DNA of 64,000 bases, from NCBI RefSeq assembly GCF_004310685.1, contig NZ_SISG01000001.1, forward strand, positions 1,116,001 through 1,180,000, written 5' to 3'. Each line of letters starts with the position of its first letter. Within the stretch, counting starts at the first letter, position 1. Made by a program: the position numbers and the translations under genes. Below are positions 16,901 through 25,256 of the stretch, piece by piece. The DNA is from Glaciihabitans arcticus (GTDB lineage Bacteria; Actinomycetota; Actinomycetes; Actinomycetales; Microbacteriaceae). The notes beneath the pieces are model-generated. The model was not told the origin of the DNA, did no database searches, and saw only the letters and a program-made list of their open reading frames with translations.

Positions 16901-19101
16901 GCCGGGGTCACGGGTTCGGCAGGGGCTTCTTCTGTTGCCGGTGCGGCACTGAAGTCGAGCGGATCGAACGCGGCACCTTCCGGCTCGCCTGCAGGGTCGA
17001 CTGGAGCCGGGGCGACCGGCTCGGCGGCAGCTTCGTCCGCAACGGGCGCGGCGCTGAAGTCGAATGGATCGTAGGCGGGAGCTTCGGACTCGACGGCAGC
17101 TTGGGGCTCGGCTGCAGGCTCATCCTGCGACGCCTCGGGCTGAACAGCGTCGAAGTCGCCGACCGGGGCTGCAAAGTCAGGGGCTGCCTGTTCCGGTTCC
17201 GGCTGGCTGAAGAAATCGAACGGAGCCGGAGTTGCCGGTTCGGACGGCGTCTCTTCGGCTGCCGGAGGTGCGCTGAAATCGAACGAATCCGCGGCAGGCG
17301 CCTCAGGCTCGGCCGCGACTTCGGTCTGCGAAACCTCCCTCTGCGGCACTTCTGCCTGGAAACCCTCGAATTCGCCGGTCGGAGCTGCGAAGTCGGGTGC
17401 TGCTGCGTTCTCGGTCTCGGTCTGGTTGAAGGAGTCGAAGGAGGCCGGAGTCTCCGGTTCGGCGGGGGTCTCGGGAGCAGCGGCGTTGAACTCGACGGGA
17501 TCGGCGGCGGGAGCCGCTTCCCCGACAGGAGCCGCGGGTTCGGCAGGCTGCGGGTCGGCAGGGAACGCTGCATCAGGAGCCTGATGAGGCTCGGGAGCCG
17601 ACTCGGCGACTGGCGTGGTCGCAGCGGGAGCCATGTCGAACTCGCTCGAGTTCCAGTTCTGCACGGGCGGAGTGGTCGTCTCGGCGGGGGACGCAACAGG
17701 CTCAGAAGCAACAGGCTCCGAAGCAAAAGGCTCCGAAGCAAAAGGCTCAGTCGCGACCGGTTCGGGCACGACCGGCTCAGGCACAAAGGCCTCGGGAACG
17801 ACCGGGGGCGCCTCGGTGGGCGACGGCGGCACGATTCCGGTGAACTGGGGGCGCACCTTGTCGACGGCCGCGAGGGCCTCGGGGCTGCCGATGTTGAGCA
17901 TCGACTGCTCCCAGTCGCGGTACTCCTGAGCTTCTTCCTCGCGCATGCGCAGTTGATCCTGCAGCTCCTGCATCATCCCGTTGGTGCCTTGCGGCCCATT
18001 GGCGATCTCGAGAGCGTTCATGAGCTGCTCGTCCGACATGGAACGACGCTGCGGAATCCACGGCGGACCGGCCGGAGCGGACAGGTTGGCGAGGCTCGCG
18101 GCCTGCTCGGCTGCACTCGGCATCACGAACGGCTCGCCGATCGGCTGCGACCTCGGGAACGGCGGCGGCGGGAAAGCCGCGGGCTGCTCGAAGCTGTCGG
18201 GCGTGAAGGTCGGCTCGTTCAGCGAGCTCGGCACGGCGGGCGCCTCGTACGCGGGCGGCTGGTAGCTGGGCGCGGCTGGCTGCTCGAAGGTCGGAGCCGG
18301 GTAGTCGGCGGGTGAGGATGCCGCGGGCATCTCGAACGCGGACGACGGGGGCGGGGGTGCCGGCTGCCACGAGGGCGCTGCCAGGTAGGGCTCTTCGGCG
18401 ACCGGCGGCTCGGGCGGAGCGGCGGGAGCGGCCGGCGCCTCGTAGGCCGGGACTTCCCATACCGGAGCCTCGGCGGCCGGAGCGGCAGGCCGCTCCCACA
18501 CGGGAGCTTCGGCGGCGGGCGTCTCGTAAGCCGGGACTTCCCATACCGGAGCCTCGGCGGCCGGAGCGGCAGGCTGCTCGTAGACGGGCGGCTCGTACAC
18601 CGGCGGCTGCTCGTTGAAGACGGGCGGCGGAACGTACGCGGGCGGAGCTTCGTACACGGGCGGCGCGTCGACGACAGGCGGCACCTCGTATACCGGCGGG
18701 GCCGCCACGGGCGCGACGTACGGCGGCACCTCGTAGGCGGGCGCGGCAGGGGCCGGCGGAACCTCGTAGGTCGGGATCTCAAAGGCGGGCTCGGGAGGAG
18801 CGGTAGCAGCAGGAGCCTTCGGCGCGAACAGCCCCGAGAACGGGTCCTCGTCAGGAATCGGTGTTCCAGTGGGGTCTTCGAGCGAGTAGATCACGGGCAT
18901 GGAGCCCGTGAGCGTTCCCAGTTCGGTGGCGAGCGCGTTCGCGAGTTCGTCGTCATCGACGGCTGCGGGCTCGGCGGAGGGTGCTTGCGGAATGGTGGGC
19001 GGCGTATACGTGGAACGGTGAACGGGAGGCTCGATGAAGCCGTCGTCCGCCGTCAGGCCATCTTCGGCCCGATCGTCGCGCGCGTCTTCGGTGCTGCTCA
19101 T
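13990..19101 (-). CDS. Giant Pro/Ala/Glu-rich repeat protein fused to an NCS1-type permease
   Basis: The 1703-aa protein has two parts. Residues 1 to about 1235 are hydrophilic and low-complexity, dominated by Pro, Ala, Glu and Val, with aromatic-containing repeat units such as YEVPPVV, APVWEVPAYE, PAPFDFF and YDPFDFSAAP. Residues ~1237-1703 are a multi-span domain typical of NCS1 nucleobase/vitamin-cation symporters: it starts QRVGRAARTFWLWFAANSSV and includes GKRSGQPTMVISRAAFGVHG. Such permeases are normally 450-550 aa, so the N-terminal extension is exceptional. The ATG at 19101 is chosen because the frame upstream overlaps the EamA gene. A TAGTAT lies 7 nt upstream. Substrate unknown. Confidence 0.82.
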   Translation of the reverse strand: MSSTEDARDDRAEDGLTADDGFIEPPVHRSTYTPPTIPQAPSAEPAAVDDDELANALATELGTLTGSMPVIYSLEDPTGTPIPDEDPFSGLFAPKAPAATAPPEPAFEIPTYEVPPAPAAPAYEVPPYVAPVAAPPVYEVPPVVDAPPVYEAPPAYVPPPVFNEQPPVYEPPVYEQPAAPAAEAPVWEVPAYETPAAEAPVWERPAAPAAEAPVWEVPAYEAPAAPAAPPEPPVAEEPYLAAPSWQPAPPPPSSAFEMPAASSPADYPAPTFEQPAAPSYQPPAYEAPAVPSSLNEPTFTPDSFEQPAAFPPPPFPRSQPIGEPFVMPSAAEQAASLANLSAPAGPPWIPQRRSMSDEQLMNALEIANGPQGTNGMMQELQDQLRMREEEAQEYRDWEQSMLNIGSPEALAAVDKVRPQFTGIVPPSPTEAPPVVPEAFVPEPVVPEPVATEPFASEPFASEPVASEPVASPAETTTPPVQNWNSSEFDMAPAATTPVAESAPEPHQAPDAAFPADPQPAEPAAPVGEAAPAADPVEFNAAAPETPAEPETPASFDSFNQTETENAAAPDFAAPTGEFEGFQAEVPQREVSQTEVAAEPEAPAADSFDFSAPPAAEETPSEPATPAPFDFFSQPEPEQAAPDFAAPVGDFDAVQPEASQDEPAAEPQAAVESEAPAYDPFDFSAAPVADEAAAEPVAPAPVDPAGEPEGAAFDPLDFSAAPATEEAPAEPVTPAPFDFFNQPEPEPAAPVNDFEPAQPEAPQQETVQPGAPAYDPFTFSAAPVAEEAPAEPAAAEPVFADPAAAEPAQPAPWDQAPFAPPAIVPVEPEPASVEPESFGSTPWNPEPTPVAEPTPWAPETAEETAVWTLDPEPTPEPTEQPQTAAWSLAAEQPEPFEQPEQPEQFQQPEQFQQPERPVAPQSEPYPWETTPAAAAAQSPVDQTPVEAPLADPFSALFSTTPPEPVAEPAAQAPTINPWAEPAPAEPAPAETVQFDAAPVSPAAPEPEPFVAPPFSPPTLVEPPAAPEPGLPEPWFITPPPAEQAAQPVADQVAAQPAAPEVPLEAPAPTPEAVASFDSAIAADDSTPFTVDAPPMQGWPEQPLADMPPAPQPPASASTPSSEAAPGAPLNFDDLLSGGDPAAPVAAEPRPLPDSAVGSAGAGKSSEEVSGFDGDEELDGIDESDRAYGAQLAPVEPVVVLMSEPEIDGVTTAEATTPTPEPVAPKIFAVERANIEPTPQDQRVGRAARTFWLWFAANSSVVSIAFGAIILSLGMSPRQAVIATVIGVVLSCIPLGLGVLAGKRSGQPTMVISRAAFGVHGNVIPALVALLARLFWGAALLWLLAASVAAILVGAQSDGGLGQTTLTLIGLGVGLLLATVIAYFGYALVVKLQLVVSIVSGLLIVGLIALTAPSIDLGAMRTVADGSWLLLVTGAVLVFSFIGVVWANSSADLARYQNPSSSGPASSVWASFGAGIPTVLLISYGALLAASDDQFAAGLLANPLDTIGRLLPVWYPIPLIAATAFGLLSAVVVSIYSSGFALQSVGVRMTRPTGTLLTAILLGGIAVGLAFLSPDLTGLFRDVATTVAVPVAAWAGIFGMDLLLRRRRYDSGSLLAAGGVYPSVHWVNLPAFLVITGLGFGLTTATVVGLTWQGYLFPLLGVPLDGVLATSDLGVLAALALGMLVPLVAGIPGIRRQESTPGSPN
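17698..17757 (-). repeat. 15-bp tandem repeat encoding Ser-Glu-Pro-Phe/Val-Ala units
   Basis: On the plus strand, units of the form GGCTCCGAAGCAAAA and close variants occur back to back. They encode the run SEPFASEPFASEPVASEPVA in the giant permease protein. The repeat is in frame (15 bp, 5 residues), so slippage would change protein length without a frameshift. Confidence 0.75.
18446..18573 (-). repeat. 84-bp direct repeat within the giant permease gene
   Basis: A 44-bp segment beginning GCCGGGACTTCCCATACCGG at 18446 recurs without change at 18530, an offset of 84 bp or 28 residues. It encodes the AAPAAEAPVWEVPAYE units. The near identity at DNA level suggests recent duplication or gene conversion. 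Confidence 0.75.
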
Positions 19102-19108
19102 GCCCAAA

Positions 19109-19114
19109 ATACTA
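19109..19114 (-). promoter_or_regulatory. -10-like hexamer TAGTAT upstream of the giant permease gene
   Basis: TAGTAT on the minus strand, 7 nt, then the ATG at 19101. It contains the TAG stop of the EamA gene, so the permease gene may have its own leaderless transcript in addition to readthrough from the transporter gene. Confidence 0.4.
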
Positions 19115-20020
19115 AAGCTCCACAGGAGGGTTTCGTGGCTGCCGAGCCGAAACAATTACCGTTACGCCCACGAAGATGAGGGCGAGTCCGACCCAGCCGA
19201 GAACGTCGAGACGCTCGCCGACGATCAAAACAGCCAACAAAGTAGCGACAAGTGGCTCGATCAGGGTGATGGTGGTGACCACGCTGCTGCGCAGATTGAC
19301 GAGTCCAAAACCGAACAATAAATAGGCGAAAAACATCGGTCCGACTGCGAGATAGCTCGCAATACCGACGGTCGAGAGAGAGTCGAGCAGCGGCCCGCCG
19401 GTGAGCAGCAGTACGGGAAGCAGCGCGATGGCGCCGAGTCCGAACATCCCGCCCATGATCGACCGGCTCGCGTGCCCGGTCCCAATGGCGCGACTCGACG
19501 CATAGGTATAGAGCGCGTAGGCGAGGCCGGCGAGCAGTCCGAGCAGTACGCCGACGAAGACATTTCCCGATCCCGCTCCCCCGTGGCCGCCGAAGCTGAG
19601 CAGCACGATTCCCGCGATCGCGATGGTCGTGGAGACCAGCCAGCGACCGGAGAGGCCGCGCTTCTCCCAGACCCATTCAAACAGCGCGGCGAAGACCGGG
19701 CCGGAACCCAGGGCCACGACGTTGCCGATCGCGACGCCCGCTTCATCCATGGCGCTATAAAAAGCGAGCGGGTAGACGAAGACGCCGACGGCACCGATCA
19801 GAAGCCAGCGACGCGCTACGGGATGACGAATCGCGGCGAGGGCGCCCCGGGCCGACACGAGGAAGAGCAATAGAGCCCCGCCGACCATGGTCGACGCGCC
19901 GATCGCGAGGGGGCTGACCGCATCCGGCAGAAAGCTCGCTGCCGTTCCCGTGGTGCCCCACAGCACGGACGCGAGCACGAGGGCGAGCGCACCCGTTGAC
20001 ACCCCGGCTCTCCCCGTCAT
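19112..20020 (-). CDS. EamA/DMT-family transporter
   Basis: The 302-aa protein has ten predicted membrane spans organised as two EamA repeats, a length typical for the drug/metabolite transporter superfamily. Recognisable segments are SVLWGTTGTAASFLPD in the first repeat, and GVLLGLLAGLAYALYTYASS with TTITLIEPLVATLLAVLIVGERL in the second. Members export amino acids or other small metabolites; the substrate cannot be read from the sequence. The giant permease gene starts 10 bp after its stop. Confidence 0.9.
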   Translation of the reverse strand: MTGRAGVSTGALALVLASVLWGTTGTAASFLPDAVSPLAIGASTMVGGALLLFLVSARGALAAIRHPVARRWLLIGAVGVFVYPLAFYSAMDEAGVAIGNVVALGSGPVFAALFEWVWEKRGLSGRWLVSTTIAIAGIVLLSFGGHGGAGSGNVFVGVLLGLLAGLAYALYTYASSRAIGTGHASRSIMGGMFGLGAIALLPVLLLTGGPLLDSLSTVGIASYLAVGPMFFAYLLFGFGLVNLRSSVVTTITLIEPLVATLLAVLIVGERLDVLGWVGLALIFVGVTVIVSARQPRNPPVEL

Positions 20021-20026
20021 TCCAGC

Positions 20027-20032
20027 AACTTA
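20027..20032 (-). promoter_or_regulatory. -10 hexamer TAAGTT, leaderless start of the EamA gene
   Basis: TAAGTT on the minus strand, 6 nt, then ATG at 20020; no Shine-Dalgarno sequence is seen. Confidence 0.5.
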
Positions 20033-20175
20033 GCTGAGAGCGGGCAACAGCGATTTCGGCTAGGGCGCCACGCACGCCCTGTCTCGCCCCGAACTGGGGT
20101 GCCGAAACGCCGTCGCGCGACGATTCGTCGTGGATACGCTGGGCTGCACAGCCCCTCACCTTCCGGAGTTCCCAC

Positions 20176-20889
20176 ATGAGCACAGCACCAGCAGCAGACG
20201 CCACACCCACCGAGGCCGTGCCGTCCGGCACCTTCTTCGCCAAGCTGCTCGCCAACTTCGAGCTCACCATCGCGATCCTCCTCGGCATCGTCTCGATCGC
20301 TACGGCGTATGCGTCGTTCCAGGCGGCCCTCTACGACTCCCAGATGGCCGGCGCCTACCAGCAGGGCAGCAACCTCTCGACCGAGGCGGAGTCGCTCTAC
20401 CTCGAGGGCAACCAGCAGTTCATGCAGGACACCCAGGTCTGGAACCGCCTCACCGAGCTGCAGATCGACGCGCAGAGCTCCGACCCGGTCATCGCGGCCG
20501 ACGCCCAGAACAAGTTCGACACCCTCGAGTTCCAGGCCGTGTCCGAGGACTTCGCCAAGGCCATCGAGACCGCCAACGCGCAGAACGAGGCGGATGCCGA
20601 GTTCTACTACAGCCCGCTCGACGACGAGGACTACCAGGCGTCGCTCTTCAGCGACTACGCCGACAAGAGCGACGAGGGCATCGCCACCATCAAGAAGGGT
20701 GACTCGTTCAACTCCTTCAGCGACCAGCTGACGCTGTACACGGTGCTCATGTCGATCTCGCTGTTCCTGCTCGGCATCTCGGCCGTGGTGCGCCAGCTGC
20801 GCATCCAGGTCATCCTCGCCGCGACCGGAACCGTCATCTTCATCGTTGCCGCGATCATGACGGCACTTGTGCCGTTCGTCTCGCTGTAA
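20176..20889 (+). CDS. Membrane protein with large central domain, linked to the C11 lipoprotein
   Basis: The 237-aa protein has one membrane span near the N-terminus (ELTIAILLGIVSIATAYASF), a ~110-residue acidic, helical central part, and two spans at the C-terminus (LYTVLMSISLFLLGISAVV and ILAATGTVIFIVAAIMTALV). The layout resembles DUF4337-type proteins, but I am not sure of the family. GGAG 7-10 nt upstream supports the ATG. The gene for the clostripain-like lipoprotein starts 3 bp after its stop, so the two products probably act together at the membrane. Confidence 0.8.
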   Translation: MSTAPAADATPTEAVPSGTFFAKLLANFELTIAILLGIVSIATAYASFQAALYDSQMAGAYQQGSNLSTEAESLYLEGNQQFMQDTQVWNRLTELQIDAQSSDPVIAADAQNKFDTLEFQAVSEDFAKAIETANAQNEADAEFYYSPLDDEDYQASLFSDYADKSDEGIATIKKGDSFNSFSDQLTLYTVLMSISLFLLGISAVVRQLRIQVILAATGTVIFIVAAIMTALVPFVSL

Positions 20890-20892
20890 CCG

Positions 20893-22764
20893 GTGCGCAC
20901 CGCAACTAGCCTCGTCGCCCTCGCAACGGGCACAGCGCTCCTGCTCGGGCTCGCTGCCTGCAGCGCCGAAGAAAAGGCGGTGAAGTCCGGCAGCTGGACG
21001 GTGCTCTCGTACTCGATCGCCGACACCGACCTCGAGCCGTACATGATGGACGACGTGGCCGAGATGGGCTCCGTCGGCAGCCAGGAGAACCTGAACATCG
21101 TCGCGCTCGTGGACCGCTCCGCGGACTACACGGCGGATGACGTTCTCGGCCAGGGCGACTGGGTCGGCGGCAAGCTGCTCGCGGTGACCGACGGCGGTGC
21201 CGACGAGCTCGAGGACATGGGCGATGTGAACACCGGCGACCCCCAGGTGCTCGCCGACTTCATCACGCGCGGCATCACCGAGTACCCGGCCGACAATTAC
21301 GCCCTCATCATCTCCGACCACGGCGCATCCTGGCCGGGTGTCGGCGGCGATGAGTCGTTCGACGGCGACGGCCTCGACCTCGAAGAGATCAACCAGGCGC
21401 TCACCGACGGACTCGCCGGCACCGACGTCGAGAAGCTCGATCTGCTCGGCTTCGACGCCTGTCTGATGGCGACCTACGAGGTCGCGAGCAAGCTCGCTCC
21501 GCACGCCGAGCGCCTGCTCGCCTCCCAGGAACTCGAGCCCGGACACGGCTGGGACTACACGGCCCTGCAGACGATCCCCGACAACGGCGGTGCGACGGTC
21601 GACGAGCTCGGCTCCGCACTCATCGCCGGCTTCGAGGCGCAGGCGGTCGACCAGGAGACCCAGGCGGAGATCACGCTGTCCCTCGTCGACCTGAACGCGA
21701 TTCCTGCGGTGGATGACGCGCTCGCTGCGTTCAGCGGCGCCCTCGTCGAGCGTGCCGCGGGTGTCGCTCCGGTTGTGGGGCGCTCGCTCGCGAGTGCCCT
21801 CGGCTTCGGCCGCAATCCCGACCCAGAGCAGGACGTCTTTATGACGGATCTCGCGATCCTCGCGGGCGAGATCGGGGTGGATGCGCTCGACGTGTCCGAT
21901 GAGGCGGATGACCTCATCCGCGCCATCAACGACTCGGTGCTCGACAAGGTCGACGGCCAAGCGACGAAGGGTGCGACGGGACTGTCGATCTACTTCCCGC
22001 CGACGGAGGCGTTGTACAGCAGCGACTACGACGCGCTGGGTGTGGATGGCGACTGGGCCGACTTCCTCGTGGCCTACTACGGTGCAGGTTCAGCGGTGCC
22101 GGAGGAGAGTCACACGACCTTCGCCGACGGTGACGCGGTGATCGATTTCGACGCCGACGGCGTGAATGTCACCGCCTCGTTCGACGCGGAGGGCGCCGAG
22201 AACATCTCCGAGGCGTTCATCCGCTACGGCACTGTCGACGCGGACGGCTCGGTGACCTTTCTCGGTCGCGAGCCCGCCGACTTCGACGATGAGGGCGAGG
22301 TGGTGGGCAGCTACGACCTCAGCCAGCTGACCATCAGTGACGGCGAGGACACCACGGGTGCCTACCTCGACATGACGATCGACGGCGATGTCGTCACCTT
22401 CGACGTGCCGATGACCTACTACGCTCCGGACGCCGAGGACGGCACGGACGCCCTGCTCTCCCTCGTGATCGACGGCGACGACCTCATCAGCGAGACCTAC
22501 TACACCCACAACGTCGAGGCCGGAACCTACGGAGCCCTCAGCGCGGACCCCGACGGCATCATCTCCCCGGAGCTGCTCAACGTGGACGCTGACGGCACGG
22601 AACAGTGGCTCTCCACCTCGGACTACGGCCTCTACGCCGACCTGCCGAACCTGGAGTACGACTTCCCGAACCTCGAGTCGGGCACCGAGCTCTACCTCGA
22701 GCTTCAGGTCGTCGACTTCAGCGGCAACGTCGACACGGTCGCCGTCACCGTCGAGGTTCCCTAG
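20893..22764 (+). CDS. Clostripain-family (C11) cysteine peptidase lipoprotein
   Basis: The 623-aa protein begins with a lipoprotein signal peptide (lipobox LAAC, Cys23), so it should be anchored on the outer face of the membrane. Residues ~40-330 match the clostripain C11 fold. The catalytic dyad is visible as His143 in ALIISDHGASW and Cys190 in LLGFDACLMATYEVA. The C-terminal ~250 residues are acidic and beta-rich and may bind a ligand. C11 peptidases usually cleave after Arg or Lys; the substrate here is unknown. It uses a GTG start, 3 bp behind the membrane protein gene. Confidence 0.88.
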   Translation: MRTATSLVALATGTALLLGLAACSAEEKAVKSGSWTVLSYSIADTDLEPYMMDDVAEMGSVGSQENLNIVALVDRSADYTADDVLGQGDWVGGKLLAVTDGGADELEDMGDVNTGDPQVLADFITRGITEYPADNYALIISDHGASWPGVGGDESFDGDGLDLEEINQALTDGLAGTDVEKLDLLGFDACLMATYEVASKLAPHAERLLASQELEPGHGWDYTALQTIPDNGGATVDELGSALIAGFEAQAVDQETQAEITLSLVDLNAIPAVDDALAAFSGALVERAAGVAPVVGRSLASALGFGRNPDPEQDVFMTDLAILAGEIGVDALDVSDEADDLIRAINDSVLDKVDGQATKGATGLSIYFPPTEALYSSDYDALGVDGDWADFLVAYYGAGSAVPEESHTTFADGDAVIDFDADGVNVTASFDAEGAENISEAFIRYGTVDADGSVTFLGREPADFDDEGEVVGSYDLSQLTISDGEDTTGAYLDMTIDGDVVTFDVPMTYYAPDAEDGTDALLSLVIDGDDLISETYYTHNVEAGTYGALSADPDGIISPELLNVDADGTEQWLSTSDYGLYADLPNLEYDFPNLESGTELYLELQVVDFSGNVDTVAVTVEVP

Positions 22765-22777
22765 GCCCGGTGAGAGG

Positions 22778-24247
22778 TCAGACCCCGGGTGACAGGCTAT
22801 TTTCGGGCGACAAATCCGGCGAGGGCAGGCCGAACTCGTGCTTCAGCGCGCTGGTTGCGGCGCGCCATCCCGCAAGCCCATGAACACCCGGGCCGGGTAC
22901 AGCCGATGACGACCCCAGGTAGAGCCCCGTGACCGGTGTGCGCCACGGTTCGCGGGCCAGCACCGGGCGGGCGAGCAACTGCTTGATGGTGGCGGCGCCC
23001 CCGGCGATATCGCCCCCGATGTAGTTGGGGTTGTAGTTGCCCATGTCGACGGCGCTCATTGAGGATGACGCGAGCACAAGATCGCGAAAACCCGGGGCGA
23101 ACCGCTCGAGCTGTGCCGTTATGGCCTCGGTCGCGTCCAGCTCGGAGTGGCGCGGAACGTGGGTGTAGGCCCAGAGCACGTGCTTTCCTGCGGGCGCCCG
23201 GCTCGGATCGAACGCCGAGGGCTGTGCGACGAGCACGTACGGGCTCGTCGGGTGCTTGCCGTCGTCGACCTCGCGTTCGCCGCGGGAGACCTCTGCGCGG
23301 GATCCCCCGACGTGCAGCGTCCCGGCCTTGTGCAGCTCCTCGTTGGCCCACGGAACCGGGCCGGAGAGCGCGAAGTCGACCTTGGCGACCGCGTTGCCGT
23401 AGCGGAAGCCCTCGAGGCGGCGCTTGTAGGTGGTGGGGAGCACGTCGTTCGCAATCGCGCTGAGCGCCTGCGAACTCGTGGTGAGCAGCACGATCTTTGC
23501 GTCGGGAAGCTCAGCGAGGCTCGCGATCTCCTGTCCGACGACGATCTCGCCGCCGTGCGCGACGAGATCGGCCGCGAGGGCATCGACGATGGCTTGGCTG
23601 CCGCCGACGGGGATCGGCCAGCCCTTCGCGTGCGCGTAGGTGCCGAGGGCGAGACCGGCGCCGGCGGGAGCAAGCCCGGGCATCGGCGAGATGGTGTGCG
23701 CGGCGATGCCGGTGAGCATCGCGGGGGCGACGTCCTCGCGGAAGCGCAGGTTCCACAGCGGCGATCCCTGCTCGAGCGCCCGCAGCCCGAATCTCGCTGC
23801 CGTGATCGGGTTTCTGGGGAACTGCAGCAGCTGGTCGCCCGTGAAGTCGGCGACCTGCTGGGCGTGCTCGACGAGCGGCCCCATCAGCCCGCGCCAGGCC
23901 CGTCCATCGCGACCCAGAGACTCGACCGCGCGATCGAGGTCGTGGTAGGCGAGGCCGGCTCGTCCGTTGTCGAGCGGATGCCCGTAGGAGATCTCGGGCG
24001 TGACCAGCTCGATGCGCTTCTCGAGCCCGAACGCCTGGAAGAAGCTCGAGGCGAGAGCCATCGGATGCACCGCGGAGCACACGTCATGGTGGAAGCCGGG
24101 CAGGGTGAGCTGTGCCGTGCGCGCTCCCCCGCCGATGCTGGTATTGCGCTCGTACACCCGCACCTTGAGGCCGGCGCGGGCGAGAGTGACGGCAGCGGCG
24201 AGACCGTTCGGGCCGGCTCCGACAACAATTGCGTCGAGTTCGCTCAT
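22778..24247 (-). CDS. FAD-dependent oxidoreductase, phytoene-desaturase-like
   Basis: The 489-aa protein begins with the dinucleotide-binding motif [19 protein letters not shown] and an [14 protein letters not shown] segment. It ends with a C-terminal FAD-contact region ([24 protein letters not shown]) as in the CrtI/phytoene desaturase and retinol saturase group. This family oxidises or isomerises hydrophobic polyenes, but many members act on other lipids. It is the last gene of an operon with an SDR and an SRPBCC protein, separated from the SDR gene by 10 bp. Confidence 0.88.
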   Translation of the reverse strand: MSELDAIVVGAGPNGLAAAVTLARAGLKVRVYERNTSIGGGARTAQLTLPGFHHDVCSAVHPMALASSFFQAFGLEKRIELVTPEISYGHPLDNGRAGLAYHDLDRAVESLGRDGRAWRGLMGPLVEHAQQVADFTGDQLLQFPRNPITAARFGLRALEQGSPLWNLRFREDVAPAMLTGIAAHTISPMPGLAPAGAGLALGTYAHAKGWPIPVGGSQAIVDALAADLVAHGGEIVVGQEIASLAELPDAKIVLLTTSSQALSAIANDVLPTTYKRRLEGFRYGNAVAKVDFALSGPVPWANEELHKAGTLHVGGSRAEVSRGEREVDDGKHPTSPYVLVAQPSAFDPSRAPAGKHVLWAYTHVPRHSELDATEAITAQLERFAPGFRDLVLASSSMSAVDMGNYNPNYIGGDIAGGAATIKQLLARPVLAREPWRTPVTGLYLGSSSAVPGPGVHGLAGWRAATSALKHEFGLPSPDLSPENSLSPGV

Positions 24248-24254
24248 GGTGTCG

Positions 24255-24260
24255 AGGTTA
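24255..24260 (-). promoter_or_regulatory. Possible internal -10 hexamer TAACCT before the FAD oxidoreductase
   Basis: TAACCT on the minus strand, 7 nt, then ATG at 24247. It contains the TAA stop of the SDR gene, so this is an internal promoter at most. Confidence 0.3.
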
Positions 24261-25256
24261 GCGGCGCTTGAGCAGGGCGACGACGGCCGTGGCCGCGGCG
24301 ATCCCGACTGCGCCACCGATGGCCGTCGCGGTCTTGCGGTGCCCGATGGCCCACGTCGCGGGGCTCGCCGACCAGGCGCGGTCGCTGAAGATCCCGCGTG
24401 CACCGTGGTCGCCCTCGACGGGCGCGCGCAGGTTGTTCGCCCACATCGGCTCCGTCTTCTCCGGTGCCTGCTGGCCGTCGTACCCGGTGCGCGCGAGGAA
24501 CCAATCGAGGGCCCTCGTGGAGACGCGGTTGCCGAGGATCGTGCCGATGGTGGGTTCCCCGACCCAGGTTCTGCGGCGAGGGGTGTCCGCGACATCCGCC
24601 ACAGCGACAGCACCGACTTCGGGCTCGTAGATCGGCGGCACCGGCTGGGGGTGGCCCGGTAGCTGCGACTTCACCCAGTTGAACTGGATGGTGTTGAGCG
24701 CCGGCATGTCGACCGTGGAGATGGCGACATTACTCTTCGCGTGCAGCAGCTCGCTCGTGACCGAGTCGGTGAACCCCATGACCGCGTGCTTGGAGCCGCA
24801 GTAGGCGGCCTGCAGCGGGATGCCGCGGTGCGCGAGTGCCGACCCGATCTGGATGACGTGACCGCTGTCGCGCGGAACCATGCGGCTCAGGGCCGCTCGG
24901 GTGCCGTTGACGAAGCCGAAGTAGTTGACGGCGGTCGCGCGCTCGAAGTCGTCGGGGTCGGTCGTCAGGAACTCGCCGAACACCCCGACCATCGCGTCGT
25001 TCACCCAGAGGTCGATCGGGCCGAGTTCGTCCTCCACGCGATCGGCGGCTGCCTCGACGGCGTAGCGGTCGGCAACGTCCGTAGGGATCGCGAGGGCGCG
25101 ACGCCCCCTGGCGCGCACCTCGGCAGCCGTCGCCTCAAGGCCTTCCTGGCCGCGGGCCAGGATGGCGACGTCCCAACCCCGATCGGCCAGTTCCCGCGTG
25201 ATAGCACGGCCGAGGCCGGCCGTTCCCCCGGTAACCACTGCGATTCCCTTGCTCAT
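24258..25256 (-). CDS. SDR-family oxidoreductase with C-terminal membrane segment
   Basis: The 332-aa protein has the classical short-chain dehydrogenase signature: [12 protein letters not shown] for cofactor binding, a Ser in QIGSALAH, and the catalytic YCGSK. The SDR core ends near residue 240. An extra ~90 residues end in a hydrophobic segment ([20 protein letters not shown]) followed by KRR, so the enzyme is probably tethered to the membrane. It overlaps the upstream SRPBCC gene by 4 bp (ATGA). With its neighbours it probably works on a lipophilic substrate. Confidence 0.88.
   Translation of the reverse strand: MSKGIAVVTGGTAGLGRAITRELADRGWDVAILARGQEGLEATAAEVRARGRRALAIPTDVADRYAVEAAADRVEDELGPIDLWVNDAMVGVFGEFLTTDPDDFERATAVNYFGFVNGTRAALSRMVPRDSGHVIQIGSALAHRGIPLQAAYCGSKHAVMGFTDSVTSELLHAKSNVAISTVDMPALNTIQFNWVKSQLPGHPQPVPPIYEPEVGAVAVADVADTPRRRTWVGEPTIGTILGNRVSTRALDWFLARTGYDGQQAPEKTEPMWANNLRAPVEGDHGARGIFSDRAWSASPATWAIGHRKTATAIGGAVGIAAATAVVALLKRR

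Noticed and set aside
16801-18315. 504-aa plus-strand reading frame inside the giant permease gene
   Set aside because: It is Arg/Gly-rich and simply the complement of the Pro/Ala/Glu repeats; it has no domain and no ribosome-binding site.
20017-21960. 647-aa minus-strand frame opposite the C11 lipoprotein
   Set aside because: No recognisable domain; the plus-strand product has a signal peptide and catalytic residues.
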